A stretch of 64,000 nt of DNA. Source: Pseudomonas multiresinivorans. GTDB lineage: Bacteria > Pseudomonadota > Gammaproteobacteria > Pseudomonadales > Pseudomonadaceae. This document shows positions 54,502 to 62,629 of this stretch, one piece after another. The DNA lies in NCBI RefSeq assembly GCF_012971725.1, contig NZ_CP048833.1, positions 1,302,001-1,366,000 on the forward strand, given 5' to 3'. The translations under genes were made by a program, and so were the position numbers. The notes under the pieces were generated by a model. It did no database searches and was not told the origin of the DNA. It saw only the letters and a list, made by a program, of their open reading frames with translations. Position 1 is the first letter of the stretch, and every line of letters begins with the position of its first letter.

Positions 54502-54894
54502 GGAGCTTCCTCGATTGGCTGCCTCGTTTTGCAGACCGTCAGGGTAGCGGCAGCCTCGAGTGCGACCAAGCCCGAATTTTCCTAGTCCATTTCGGCTCGT
54601 CGGCCACCCCCGCCGCACGCGCCGAGTGCGTAGCAGGCGAGCAGGCTTTGCAGCAGCTGGCTTTGTAACATCGGAAGACGGTGCATGGCGCGAACTCCTG
54701 TTGGGCCGGGGGATGGGGTCTATGCTAGGCGGGGTGCGCTGTTCTGCCTCGTTGATCCTGCTGATCGACCTGATAGACAGTTTGAAGCTTGGCTCGTGGC
54801 CGATGGCCATTGATGCAGATCAGGGGAACCCCGATCGCCTTCGGGCAGTCTTCCCCTTCAGGATTCTCCGCCCAACCTGCCTAGGAGGCATGTC
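54502..54894. other. Divergent LOG/azurin intergenic region (393 bp)
   Basis: Contains no credible gene; the open minus-strand frame through it is Arg/Pro-rich and unlike the LOG protein it extends. The half next to azu holds an ANR-type site (separate entry). The half next to the LOG gene shows no clear promoter hexamers to my eye. Confidence 0.6.
54810..54823 (+). promoter_or_regulatory. ANR/FNR box upstream of azurin
   Basis: TTGAT-GCAG-ATCAG matches the TTGAT-N4-ATCAA consensus at 9 of 10 positions. If centred at -41.5, transcription would start near 54858, leaving a 36-base leader before azu. Azurin is known to be induced under low oxygen by ANR in P. aeruginosa. Confidence 0.65.
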
Positions 54895-55341
54895 ATGTTC
54901 CGTAAACTCGCCGCTGTATCCCTGCTTGGCCTGTTCAGTGCCCCGCTGCTGGCCGCCGAATGCTCCGTGGACATCCAGGGCAACGACCAGATGCAGTTCA
55001 GCACCAACGCCATCAGCGTCGACAAGAGCTGCAAGACCTTCACCGTGAACCTGTCCCACCCGGGCAGCCTGCCGAAGAACGTCATGGGCCATAACTGGGT
55101 ACTGACCACCGCCGCCGACATGCAGGGCGTGGTGACCGATGGTATGGCCGCCGGTCTGGACAAGAACTATGTGAAAGACGGCGACACCCGTGTCATCGCT
55201 CACACCAAGATCATCGGCTCCGGCGAGAAGGATTCGGTGAGCTTCGATGTTTCCAAGCTGAAAGAAGGCGAGCAGTACACCTTCTTCTGCTCCTTCCCGG
55301 GCCACTCGGCCATGATGAAGGGCACTCTGACCCTGAAGTGA
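54895..55341 (+). CDS. azu: Azurin (blue copper protein)
   Basis: A periplasmic type I copper electron carrier linked to denitrification and oxidative stress. The 148-residue precursor has a 20-residue signal peptide (ends PLLA) and mature start AECSVDIQGND. In mature numbering the copper ligands are all present: H46 (MGHNW), C112, H117 (FCSFPGH) and M121; G45 is also conserved. C3-C26 would form the disulfide. An AGGAGG site precedes the ATG. Monocistronic with a strong terminator. Confidence 0.98.
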   Translation: MFRKLAAVSLLGLFSAPLLAAECSVDIQGNDQMQFSTNAISVDKSCKTFTVNLSHPGSLPKNVMGHNWVLTTAADMQGVVTDGMAAGLDKNYVKDGDTRVIAHTKIIGSGEKDSVSFDVSKLKEGEQYTFFCSFPGHSAMMKGTLTLK

Positions 55342-55369
55342 TCCGGCGTTGCTCGACTGCCTGAGATCG

Positions 55370-55398
55370 AAAAAGCCCGACCCATGGTCGGGCTTTTT
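55370..55398 (+). terminator. Terminator of azu
   Basis: AAAAAGCCCGACC / GGTCGGGCTTTTT stem with a CAT loop, 28 bases after the azu stop. Confidence 0.93.
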
Positions 55399-55451
55399 AT
55401 TTCACGAAACCGCGTTAGGGTGTCTGTGGTTGGAATCCTGATGGGGGACCC

Positions 55452-56078
55452 ATGTACCACGGTGAACGCTTCAACGCCTGGACCCACCTGATCGGCGCCT
55501 TGCTGGCGCTGGTGGGCGGCATCTGGCTGCTGGTCGCCACCAGCCTGCTGGGCGAGCCGCTGCGCATCGTCAGCGTGGCAATCTATGGCACGACACTGCT
55601 CCTGCTCTACAGCATCTCCACGCTGTACCACAGCGTGCGTGGGCGGGCGAAGGTGATCCTGCGCAAGCTCGACCACCTGTCGATCTATCTGCTGATCGCG
55701 GGGAGCTACACGCCCTTCTGCCTGGTGACCCTCAAGGGGCCCTGGGGCTGGACGCTGTTCGGCATCGTCTGGTCGATGGCGGTGATCGGCATGCTGCAGG
55801 AGATCAAGCCGCGCTCCGAGGCGCGGGTACTGTCGATCATCATCTACGCGGTGATGGGCTGGATCGTGCTGATCGCCATCGGCCCGCTCTACCGCGCGCT
55901 GGGCGGTGCGGGCTTTGCCTGGCTGGTGGGCGGCGGAGCCTTCTACACCATCGGCATCATCTTCTTCGCCTATGACAGCCGCTTCCGCCACTGGCACGGC
56001 ATCTGGCACCTGTTCGTGATCGCCGGCAGCCTGCTGCACTTCATCGCCATCTGGCGCTACGTCATTCCCCAGCATTGA
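55452..56078 (+). CDS. trhA: TrhA/hemolysin III-family membrane protein (PAQR superfamily)
   Basis: A 208-residue seven-helix inner-membrane protein. PAQR-type conserved residues are present: ERFNAWTHLIGA, STLYHSVRG, KLDHLSIYLLIAGSYTPF and the C-terminal WHGIWHLFVIAGSLLHF, whose histidines and aspartate form the metal site. E. coli TrhA (YqfA) affects membrane energetics; the older name hemolysin III does not imply toxicity here. It converges with nadE. Confidence 0.88.
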   Translation: MYHGERFNAWTHLIGALLALVGGIWLLVATSLLGEPLRIVSVAIYGTTLLLLYSISTLYHSVRGRAKVILRKLDHLSIYLLIAGSYTPFCLVTLKGPWGWTLFGIVWSMAVIGMLQEIKPRSEARVLSIIIYAVMGWIVLIAIGPLYRALGGAGFAWLVGGGAFYTIGIIFFAYDSRFRHWHGIWHLFVIAGSLLHFIAIWRYVIPQH

Positions 56079-56112
56079 GCCGGTCGGCGCGGGACTGCTC
56101 CCGCGCCGGTGG
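56079..56112. terminator. GC-rich hairpin between convergent trhA and nadE
   Basis: CCGGTCGGCGCGGGA-CTGC-TCCCGCGCCGG forms a long stem in the 45-bp gap. There is no T-run, so its strength as a terminator is uncertain. Confidence 0.5.
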
Positions 56113-56123
56113 TTGCAGACTGC

Positions 56124-56951
56124 TTACGGAGCGGTGGGCAGTGCGCGCTTGTGGCGGGTCTTCTCGAAGGTGCGGACGATGATGTCGAAGGCTTCCTGGC
56201 CGACCTCCTGGCCGTGCAGGAATGCGTCGATTTCCTGGTAGGTCACGCCGTGGGAATGCTCGTCCGGCTTGCCGGGGGCGAGGTCTTCGAGGTCCGCAGT
56301 CGGCACCTTCTCCACCAGATGCTCCGGCGCGCCGAGGCTGCGGGCGATGCTGCGCACCTGGTTCTTCACCAGGCCGGTGAGCGGAGCGAGGTCGCAGGCG
56401 CCGTCGCCGAACTTGGTGAAGAAGCCCATCACCGCCTCGGCGGCGTGGTCGGTGCCGACCACCAGGCCGGCGCGGGCGTTGGCGATGGTGTACTGGGCGA
56501 CCATGCGAATGCGCGCCTTGGTGTTGCCCAGGGCGAAGTCGCGGGTGGCTGGCGCCAGGCCTTCCAGCGCCTGGGTTTCGGCAGCCAGCGCCTGGACCGA
56601 CGGGCCGATGTTCACGGTGTGGCGCTCGTCCGGGGCGATGCAGTCCACCGAGTCCTGGGCGTCCTGCTCGTCGCCCTGCACGTTGTACGGCAGGCGCACG
56701 GCGAGGAAGCGGTAGTCCTGGTTGCCGGTCTCGGCGCGCAGGCCTTCCACGGCGCGCTGGCAGAGCATGCCGGCGGTGAGCGAGTCGACGCCGCCGCTGA
56801 TGCCCAGCACCAGGGTCTTCATCCCCGAACCCTTCAGGCAGTCCTGGATGAAGCGAATGCGGCGCTGGATCTCGGCCTGCAGCTCGGCGTCGGACTGGAA
56901 GGGCGGCTGCACATTGAGTTCTTTGGCGATGGCGGCCTGTCTGTCTTTCAT
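56124..56951 (-). CDS. nadE: NH3-dependent NAD+ synthetase
   Basis: Amidates nicotinate adenine dinucleotide to NAD+. The 275-residue protein has the PP-loop LGISGGVDS (49-57) and family segments YNVQGDEQDAQD, GTDHAAEAVMGF and FGDGACDLAPL. It has no glutaminase domain, so ammonia is the nitrogen source. The ATG at 56951 (MKDRQAAIAKEL) has an AGGAGCC site. Last gene of pncA-pncB-nadE. Confidence 0.96.
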   Translation of the reverse strand: MKDRQAAIAKELNVQPPFQSDAELQAEIQRRIRFIQDCLKGSGMKTLVLGISGGVDSLTAGMLCQRAVEGLRAETGNQDYRFLAVRLPYNVQGDEQDAQDSVDCIAPDERHTVNIGPSVQALAAETQALEGLAPATRDFALGNTKARIRMVAQYTIANARAGLVVGTDHAAEAVMGFFTKFGDGACDLAPLTGLVKNQVRSIARSLGAPEHLVEKVPTADLEDLAPGKPDEHSHGVTYQEIDAFLHGQEVGQEAFDIIVRTFEKTRHKRALPTAP

Positions 56952-56982
56952 CTGATGGGCTCCTGGTCGGATGCGAAAAGGG

Positions 56983-58182
56983 TTACACCGGCACCTTGAA
57001 CACATGGCGCAGGTAGGCGACGAAATTTTCGTCGCGGCATTGGGTCTTGCCCGGGGTATCGGAAATCTTCGCCACGGGGTGGCCGTTGCAGGCCGTCATC
57101 TTGATCACGATGTTCATCGGTTCCACGCCGGGGATGTCGCAGGTCAGGTTGGTACCGATGCCGAAACTGACGTTGATCTTGCCACGCAATGCACGGAAGA
57201 GCTGCAACGCCTTGGGCATGTCGAGGCCGTCGGAGAACACCAGGGTTTTGGTCATCGGGTCGATTCCCTGGCGGCGGTAGTGGGTGATGGCCTTCTCGGC
57301 CCAGACCAGCGGGTCGCCCGAATCGTGGCGCAGGCCATCGAAGAGCTTGGCGAAGTACAGGTCGAAGTCGCTGAGGAAGGCGTCCATGGTAATGCAGTCG
57401 GTGAGCGCGATGCCCAACTGGCCGCGGTACTCGCGCACCCAGCAGTCCAGCGCGGCGATCTGGCTGTCGATCAGCCGCGGGCCGAGTTGCTGGTGCGCCA
57501 TCAGCCATTCGTGGGCCATGGTGCCGATGGGCTTCACGTCGAACTCGCGGGCCAGGTGCACGTTGCTGGTGCCGACGAAGCGGCCGGGGAAGTCGCGCTT
57601 GAGGATGTGCACGACTTCTTCCTGGGTGCGGTAGGAGAAGCGCCGGCGGGTGCCGAAGTCGGCTACCTGGAATTCTGTCAGTTCGTCCGCGCTGGCGTTG
57701 CCGGCGAGCCAGTCGAGCTTGCGGTACAACTGCTCGCCGACCTGCTCCAGCACCACTTCACGGTAGCGATAGCGGTTGCGCACCTCGCTGACGATGGCCA
57801 GCAGCGGTACCTCGAAGAGGATCACATGCAGCCACGGCCCGCGCAGGCGGATGGCCAGCTGGCCATCCTCGATGCTGGTGTGCACGTAGCGCAGGTTGAA
57901 GCGGAACAGGCTGAGGAAGCGGATGAAGTCCGGCTTGATGAACGGGATGCGTTCGAGAAAGGCCAGTTGGTCCGGCGTAGCCTCCAGTTCGGCCAGGCGC
58001 TCGATCTGGTAGCGGATTTCCGCCAGGTACGGGCGCAGGTCCTCGGCATTGCGGCAGCGGAATTCCCACTCCACTTCGGCGTTGGGATAGTTGTGCAGCA
58101 CCGCCTGCATCATCGTCAGCTTGTAGAAGTCGGTGTCCAGCAGGTTCTGCACGATGCTCTCGGCAAATACGCTCTCGGCCAT
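56983..58182 (-). CDS. pncB: Nicotinate phosphoribosyltransferase
   Basis: Makes nicotinate mononucleotide from nicotinate, ATP and PRPP. The 399-residue protein has TDFYKLTMMQAVLHNYP near the N-terminus, FGTRRRFSYRTQE, GTSNVHLAREF, the histidine-bearing GTMAHEWLM and HDSGDPLVW, all PncB hallmarks. It begins 2 bp after the pncA stop and is followed by nadE after 31 bp. Confidence 0.97.
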   Translation of the reverse strand: MAESVFAESIVQNLLDTDFYKLTMMQAVLHNYPNAEVEWEFRCRNAEDLRPYLAEIRYQIERLAELEATPDQLAFLERIPFIKPDFIRFLSLFRFNLRYVHTSIEDGQLAIRLRGPWLHVILFEVPLLAIVSEVRNRYRYREVVLEQVGEQLYRKLDWLAGNASADELTEFQVADFGTRRRFSYRTQEEVVHILKRDFPGRFVGTSNVHLAREFDVKPIGTMAHEWLMAHQQLGPRLIDSQIAALDCWVREYRGQLGIALTDCITMDAFLSDFDLYFAKLFDGLRHDSGDPLVWAEKAITHYRRQGIDPMTKTLVFSDGLDMPKALQLFRALRGKINVSFGIGTNLTCDIPGVEPMNIVIKMTACNGHPVAKISDTPGKTQCRDENFVAYLRHVFKVPV

Positions 58183-58184
58183 GA

Positions 58185-58832
58185 TCAGTTCTCCCTGATG
58201 CCCGCGAGGGCGCTATCCAATTCGTTCTCGTCCGCGCAGAGGATCACTCCGGCTTCGCGCATCTCGGCGCAGGCGGCCTTGGCGGTTTCCTCCGCGATGG
58301 CCCGGCAGGCCGGCAGGTACAGCAGCACCTCGAAGCCGGCGCGGCGCAGCTGCAGCGCGGTGGTCTTCACGCAGTAGTCCAGCGCCAGGCCGCCCACCAG
58401 TACGTGGCTGACCGCGTTCTGCCGCAGGTATTCGATGGCCCCGGTGCTGCGCCGTTCCGCCAGGTCGTGGTAGCACGCACCGTAGGGGTGCAGGTCCGGC
58501 TCCACGCCCTTCCAGATGAAGAAGTCGTAGTCCATCGGCTGCGGCAGTTCGTCCAGCAGTTCGAAACCCGGCGTGCCCGGCACGCAGTGGCTGACCCAGG
58601 TGAGGTCAGCATTGGGTAGGGACAGCGGTTGCAGCATCTGTGCCGGCTCGCTCACCACCCAGGGGGCTTGCGCGGTGTGGGCGTCCTTGCTGCCCAGGCG
58701 CAGGCTGGCGCGTTCGGCCATGAGGTTGAGGGCGCCGCCGATGGCATCGCCGCCGGGCACCGGCAGTTCGTTGGGGCAGAGCGGGGTGAAGCCCTTCTGG
58801 GCATCTACGTCGAAGCTGGCGATCAGGTTCAT
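58185..58832 (-). CDS. pncA: Nicotinamidase (PncA-type, isochorismatase fold)
   Basis: Hydrolyses nicotinamide to nicotinate. The 215-residue protein has the catalytic triad candidates D8 (SFDVDAQKGF), K108 (IWKGVEPD) and C154 (LALDYCVKT), and metal-ligand candidates D50 and H52 (SKDAHTAQ). It is the first gene of pncA-pncB-nadE. The ATG at 58832 has a GGAGG site; an upstream ATG at 58874 lies inside the putative NrtR operator region and is unlikely. Confidence 0.94.
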   Translation of the reverse strand: MNLIASFDVDAQKGFTPLCPNELPVPGGDAIGGALNLMAERASLRLGSKDAHTAQAPWVVSEPAQMLQPLSLPNADLTWVSHCVPGTPGFELLDELPQPMDYDFFIWKGVEPDLHPYGACYHDLAERRSTGAIEYLRQNAVSHVLVGGLALDYCVKTTALQLRRAGFEVLLYLPACRAIAEETAKAACAEMREAGVILCADENELDSALAGIREN

Positions 58833-58861
58833 GGAAGCCTCCGCTTGACCGTTGGTGGCCT

Positions 58862-58897
58862 GTCGTGAGTACATAATTCACGACGTGAAATAAGTCG
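58862..58897. promoter_or_regulatory. Putative NrtR operator 1 (overlapping palindromes)
   Basis: GTCGTGA-N9-TCACGAC (58862-58884) overlaps TTCACG-A-CGTGAA (58877-58889), and GTGAAATAAGTCG occupies 58885-58897. Symmetry and position in the divergent pncA/nrtR gap suggest a repressor site. The assignment to NrtR is inference. Confidence 0.5.
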
Positions 58898-58949
58898 TCA
58901 AGTAAAAAGAACGGAAATGGTTGGCAGTGGAAGATGCTTTCTATGCGTG

Positions 58950-58962
58950 GTGAAATAAGTCG
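58950..58962. promoter_or_regulatory. Putative NrtR operator 2 (direct repeat copy)
   Basis: GTGAAATAAGTCG is an exact 13-base copy of 58885-58897, spaced 65 bp, about six helical turns, and 40 bases before the nrtR start. Confidence 0.45.
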
Positions 58963-59001
58963 CAGTGTTTCTCCCGACGAGAACCTATTCGAGGAGCTTC
59001 G

Positions 59002-59694
59002 ATGAGTACCGCTGAAGTGCTGGCCACCGTGGATATCGTGGCGCTGCGCCTGAATCCCGAGCGCGGGCTGGAACTGCTGCTGATCCGTCGCGCCCATGGG
59101 CCGTTCGAGGGGCAATGGGCATTGCCCGGCGTGCTGATCAACGGCCGCTGCGCGGATCGCGGCCTGGACGATGCGGCTCTGCGCGCGTTGCGCGAGAAGG
59201 CGCGGGTGCAGCCGGCCTACATGGAACAGGTGGCCACGGTCGGCAACGCAGTGCGCGACCCGCGCGGCTGGTCGCTGAGCGTGTTCTACCTCGTGCTGGT
59301 GGCGCCGGAGACCGAACTGGCCGCCGACGATCTCGACTTCATGCCGCTCGACGCCGTGCGCGGCGAGCGCTTGGCCTTGCCCTTCGACCATGCCCATCTG
59401 GTCCAGCAGGCCTGTGAGCGGCTGGCCAGCAAGTCGGTGTACAGCGCATTGCCGCTGCACCTGTTGCCGGAGCGCTTCACCGTGGCGGAGGCGCTGAAGG
59501 CCTTTGAGCTATCCATCGGCGAGGAGATCCAGCATTCCAGCCTGCGCGGGCGCCTGGAGCGGATGAAGACGGCGGGCTGGGTGGAGGATACCGGCGAGCG
59601 CCACCAGCCACCGATGGGGCGGCCGCAGCATGTGCTGCGTTTCACGCCGCAGGGGGATGGGGCGTTTGTGTTTGATCGGAGTTTGTTGGTCTGA
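59002..59694 (+). CDS. nrtR: Nudix-related transcriptional regulator NrtR
   Basis: A regulator of NAD biosynthesis that responds to ADP-ribose-type ligands. The 230-residue protein has an N-terminal Nudix-like domain (about 8-140) and a C-terminal winged helix (about 150-225; LPERFTVAEALKAFE, HSSLRGRLERMKTAGWVED, GRPQHVLRF). The Nudix box is broken: the expected RExxEE reads LREKARV, so it should bind rather than hydrolyse. Divergent from pncA-pncB-nadE, which is the expected target. In P. aeruginosa I recall a nadD2 gene in this cluster; it is absent here. Confidence 0.92.
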   Translation: MSTAEVLATVDIVALRLNPERGLELLLIRRAHGPFEGQWALPGVLINGRCADRGLDDAALRALREKARVQPAYMEQVATVGNAVRDPRGWSLSVFYLVLVAPETELAADDLDFMPLDAVRGERLALPFDHAHLVQQACERLASKSVYSALPLHLLPERFTVAEALKAFELSIGEEIQHSSLRGRLERMKTAGWVEDTGERHQPPMGRPQHVLRFTPQGDGAFVFDRSLLV

Positions 59695-59715
59695 CGCTCC
59701 GGCGCTCGGGCATTC

Positions 59716-59832
59716 CCCCTCACCCCAGCCCTCTCCCGGAGGGAGAGAGAGCCGTCTGTGCCAGTGAGAGCAGTTGTGTACACCTGCACCGATCAGTCCC
59801 CTCTCCCTCTGGGAGGGGGTTAGGGTGAGGGG
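59716..59832. repeat. Long inverted repeat (CCCCTCACCC ... GGGTGAGGGG)
   Basis: The outer arms CCCCTCACCCCAGCCCTCTCCC and the near-complement ending GGGTTAGGGTGAGGGG enclose secondary stems (CTCCCGGAGGGAG and CTCCCTCTGGGAG). The pattern resembles a widespread intergenic palindromic repeat of pseudomonads and relatives. It fills the gap between convergent nrtR and the LysR gene and may serve as a terminator for both. Confidence 0.8.
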
Positions 59833-59852
59833 CTCTTGGCGCCGCGCTGAAC

Positions 59853-60746
59853 TCACCCCTCCATCCGCTCCCCAATCCACTCCACGAACGCCCTGACTTT
59901 GGGCACCGCCGCAGCATGCTCGGGATACGCCAGGTAGTAGCCGCTGCGGCTTGCCAGCCCGTGCTCCCAGGCGATCACCAGCTTGCCCTCGCTCAGCTCC
60001 TCCTCCACCAGGAAGCGCGGCAGCAGCGCCACGCCGCAGCCGGCCTGGGCGGCGCGGATGCACATGTAGAAAGTGTCGAAGCGCGGCCCGTGGTAGCTGT
60101 GTTCGCTGTGTTTTCCCAGGCTTAGGAACCACTCGTGCCAGGCTTCCTGGCGCGTGGCGTTCTGCAGCAGGACCAGGTCTGCCAGCTGGGTCGGGTCGCT
60201 CAGCGATTGCGCTGGCAAGATCGCCGGAGAGCACACCGGCACCATCTCCTCGCCGAACAGCGCCACGCACTCCGCGCCGGGCAGGGTGCCGGCGCCGAAG
60301 AAGAAGGCGATGTCGCAGCGCGATTGCAGCAGGTCGCCGGGCTCCAGCTCCTGGCGCAGGTCGAGGTGGATGTTGGGGTGGCGATGACGCCAGCCGTTCA
60401 GCCGCGGAATCAGCCAGCGCGCGCCGAAGGTCGGCGGCGTCGCCACGCGCAGTACTTCGGTTTCGCCGCCGTAGGACAGCAGGTAGTGGGTGGACATCTC
60501 TACCTGGGTGAGGATCTTGCGCACTTCCACCAGGTACAGGTCGCCCGCCGGGGTCAGCTGCAGGCGGCGACGCACGCGGCGGAACAGCAGGTGCTGGAGC
60601 ATTTCCTCCAACTGCGCCACCTGCTTGCTGACCGCGCTCTGGGTCAGGTTCAGCTCCTCGGAGGCGCGGGTGAAACTCAGGTGCCGCGCCACCGCTTCGA
60701 AGCATTGCAGGGCGGTCATGGACGGCAGGTGGCGTTTGCTCAGCAT
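59853..60746 (-). CDS. LysR-family regulator (GcvA-like), probably of amaB/amaA
   Basis: A 297-residue regulator with an N-terminal winged helix-turn-helix (about 7-65; SFTRASEELNLTQSAVSKQVAQLE) and a substrate-binding domain (about 95-293). It is divergent from amaB with a 119-bp gap, the classic LysR arrangement. In P. putida a LysR gene (PP_5259, as I recall) lies next to amaB-amaA in the same way. The likely co-inducer is an intermediate of D-lysine/pipecolate breakdown; that is inference. Confidence 0.9.
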   Translation of the reverse strand: MLSKRHLPSMTALQCFEAVARHLSFTRASEELNLTQSAVSKQVAQLEEMLQHLLFRRVRRRLQLTPAGDLYLVEVRKILTQVEMSTHYLLSYGGETEVLRVATPPTFGARWLIPRLNGWRHRHPNIHLDLRQELEPGDLLQSRCDIAFFFGAGTLPGAECVALFGEEMVPVCSPAILPAQSLSDPTQLADLVLLQNATRQEAWHEWFLSLGKHSEHSYHGPRFDTFYMCIRAAQAGCGVALLPRFLVEEELSEGKLVIAWEHGLASRSGYYLAYPEHAAAVPKVRAFVEWIGERMEG

Positions 60747-60865
60747 GGCGGGCAGTTCATGAATTTACGGAATGATGTGCATAGGAAACGTCGTTTGTTG
60801 TGCCCAGGCAAGCCGTTTATTACTGCTGGCATTCCAACTGGTTCTGAACCCATTCAGGAGTCCGC

Positions 60866-62356
60866 ATGATTTCCGCACTGCTCGAATCCCTCGGCGTCGA
60901 CGCCCGCCTGGTCACCGGTGGCGATCAGCTCATCCACACTCCCATCGACGGCAGCCGCCTGGGCGCGGTGCGCCTGGAAAGCGCCGCCGAGGTGGAGCAG
61001 AAGATCGGCCGCGCCGCCCATGCCTTCGACGCCTGGCGCAAGGTGCCGGCGCCGCGCCGCGGCGAGCTGGTGCGGCTGTTCGGCGAGGAGCTGCGGGCGA
61101 GCAAGGCGGCGTTGGGCGAGCTGGTGTCCTGGGAGGCGGGCAAGATCACCCAGGAAGGCCTGGGCGAAGTGCAGGAAATGATCGACATCTGCGACTTCGC
61201 CGTCGGCCTGTCGCGCCAGCTCTACGGCCTGACCATCGCCTCCGAGCGCCCGGGCCACCACATGCGCGAAACCTGGCATCCGCTGGGCGTGGTCGGGGTG
61301 ATCAGCGCCTTCAACTTCCCGGTCGCCGTGTGGTCGTGGAACACCGCGCTGGCGCTGGTGTGCGGCAACTCGGTGGTGTGGAAGCCGTCGGAGAAAACCC
61401 CGCTCACCGCGCTGGCCTGCCAGGCGCTGTTCGAGCGCGCGCTGAAGAAATTCGGCGATGCGCCGGAGCACCTCAGCCAGGTGGTGATTGGTAATCGCAG
61501 CGCTGGCGAAGCGCTGGTGGATGACGTGCGCGTCGCCCTGGTCAGCGCCACCGGCAGCACCCGCATGGGCAGCGAAGTCGGCCCGCGCGTGGCGGCCCGC
61601 TTCGGTCGCAGCATTCTCGAACTGGGCGGCAACAACGCGATGATCCTGGCGCCCAGTGCTGACCTCGACATGGCCGTGCGCGCCGTGCTGTTCAGCGCCG
61701 TCGGCACCGCCGGGCAGCGCTGCACCACGCTGCGTCGGCTGATTGCCCACGAGTCGGTGAAGGACGAGTTCGTCAGCCGTCTGAAGACGGCGTATTCCAA
61801 GGTGCGCATCGGCCATCCGCTGGAAGGCAACCTGATCGGCCCGCTGATCGATGAACGCAGCTTCCTGGCCATGCAGGGCGCGCTGGAGCAGGCGCGTGGC
61901 GAGGGCGGCGTGGTGTTCGGCGGCGAGCGCCAACTGGCTGATAAATTCCCCAACGCCTATTACGTGTCGCCGGCCATCGTCGAGATGCCCGAGCAGAGCG
62001 ACGTGGTGCGCAGCGAGACCTTTGCGCCGATCCTCTACGTGGTGCCCTACAAGGACTTCAACGACGCGGTGGCGCTGAACAATGGCGTACCGCAGGGGCT
62101 GTCGTCCTGCATCTTCACCACCGACCTGCGCGAGGCGGAAGCCTTCATCTCGGCGGTGGGCAGCGACTGCGGCATCGCCAACGTCAACATCGGCCCCAGC
62201 GGTGCAGAAATCGGTGGCGCCTTCGGTGGCGAGAAGGAAACCGGCGGCGGCCGTGAGTCCGGCTCCGACGCCTGGAAGGGCTATATGCGTCGGCAGACCA
62301 ACACCGTGAACTACTCGCGGGAACTGCCACTGGCGCAGGGCATAGTCTTCGACTGA
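60866..62356 (+). CDS. amaB: Delta1-piperideine-6-carboxylate (aminoadipate semialdehyde) dehydrogenase AmaB
   Basis: Oxidises alpha-aminoadipic semialdehyde/P6C to alpha-aminoadipate in the pipecolate route of lysine catabolism. The 496-residue aldehyde dehydrogenase (ALDH7-like) has the cofactor segment VWKPSEKTPL, the general base E252 (LELGGNNAM) and nucleophile C286 (GQRCTTLRR). C-terminal signatures include GPSGAEIGGAFGGEKETGGG. The substrate call rests on the neighbouring amaA and LysR genes, as in P. putida; ALDH7 antiquitins share the same signatures. Confidence 0.9.
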   Translation: MISALLESLGVDARLVTGGDQLIHTPIDGSRLGAVRLESAAEVEQKIGRAAHAFDAWRKVPAPRRGELVRLFGEELRASKAALGELVSWEAGKITQEGLGEVQEMIDICDFAVGLSRQLYGLTIASERPGHHMRETWHPLGVVGVISAFNFPVAVWSWNTALALVCGNSVVWKPSEKTPLTALACQALFERALKKFGDAPEHLSQVVIGNRSAGEALVDDVRVALVSATGSTRMGSEVGPRVAARFGRSILELGGNNAMILAPSADLDMAVRAVLFSAVGTAGQRCTTLRRLIAHESVKDEFVSRLKTAYSKVRIGHPLEGNLIGPLIDERSFLAMQGALEQARGEGGVVFGGERQLADKFPNAYYVSPAIVEMPEQSDVVRSETFAPILYVVPYKDFNDAVALNNGVPQGLSSCIFTTDLREAEAFISAVGSDCGIANVNIGPSGAEIGGAFGGEKETGGGRESGSDAWKGYMRRQTNTVNYSRELPLAQGIVFD

Positions 62357-62379
62357 TGGCACCGGGGCCATGGGCCCCT

Positions 62380-62456
62380 GTAGGAGCGAGCTTGCTCGCG
62401 AACGGAGTCCGGCTGGACTTCGGCGTCATGCGGTTCGCGAGCAAGCTCGCTCCTAC
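62380..62456. repeat. REP-like inverted repeat, GAGCTTGCTC type
   Basis: GTAGGAGCGAGCTTGCTCGC and reverse complement around a variable loop, 24 bases after the amaB stop. Confidence 0.9.
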
Positions 62457-62498
62457 ACAAAGGCCTCGGCTCGCGATGTGGGCTTGCTGTACAGCACC

Positions 62499-62573
62499 GT
62501 AGGGCGAATAACCTGGCACAGGTTATCCGCCAGCCATCTGCGGCGGATAACGCTGGCGCGTTATGCGCCCTAC
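62499..62573. repeat. Composite palindromic repeat with GGCGGATAACG cores
   Basis: The outer arms GTAGGGCG / CGCCCTAC enclose two stems: AATAACCTGG-CACAGGTTAT and GGCGGATAACG...CGTTATGCGCC. The inner core is shared with the hairpin at 12467-12495. It lies between amaB and amaA. Confidence 0.8.
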
Positions 62574-62629
62574 GACGGCCCAACCGCCGTACAGAGTCAT
62601 TCACAAGGTTCGCGTAGAAGGATCGCTGG

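Noticed and set aside
54502..54810. A 103-residue N-terminal extension of the LOG protein
   Set aside because: A good ribosome-binding site and the family start lie at 54501; the extension is Arg/Pro/Ser-rich and overlaps the azurin control region.
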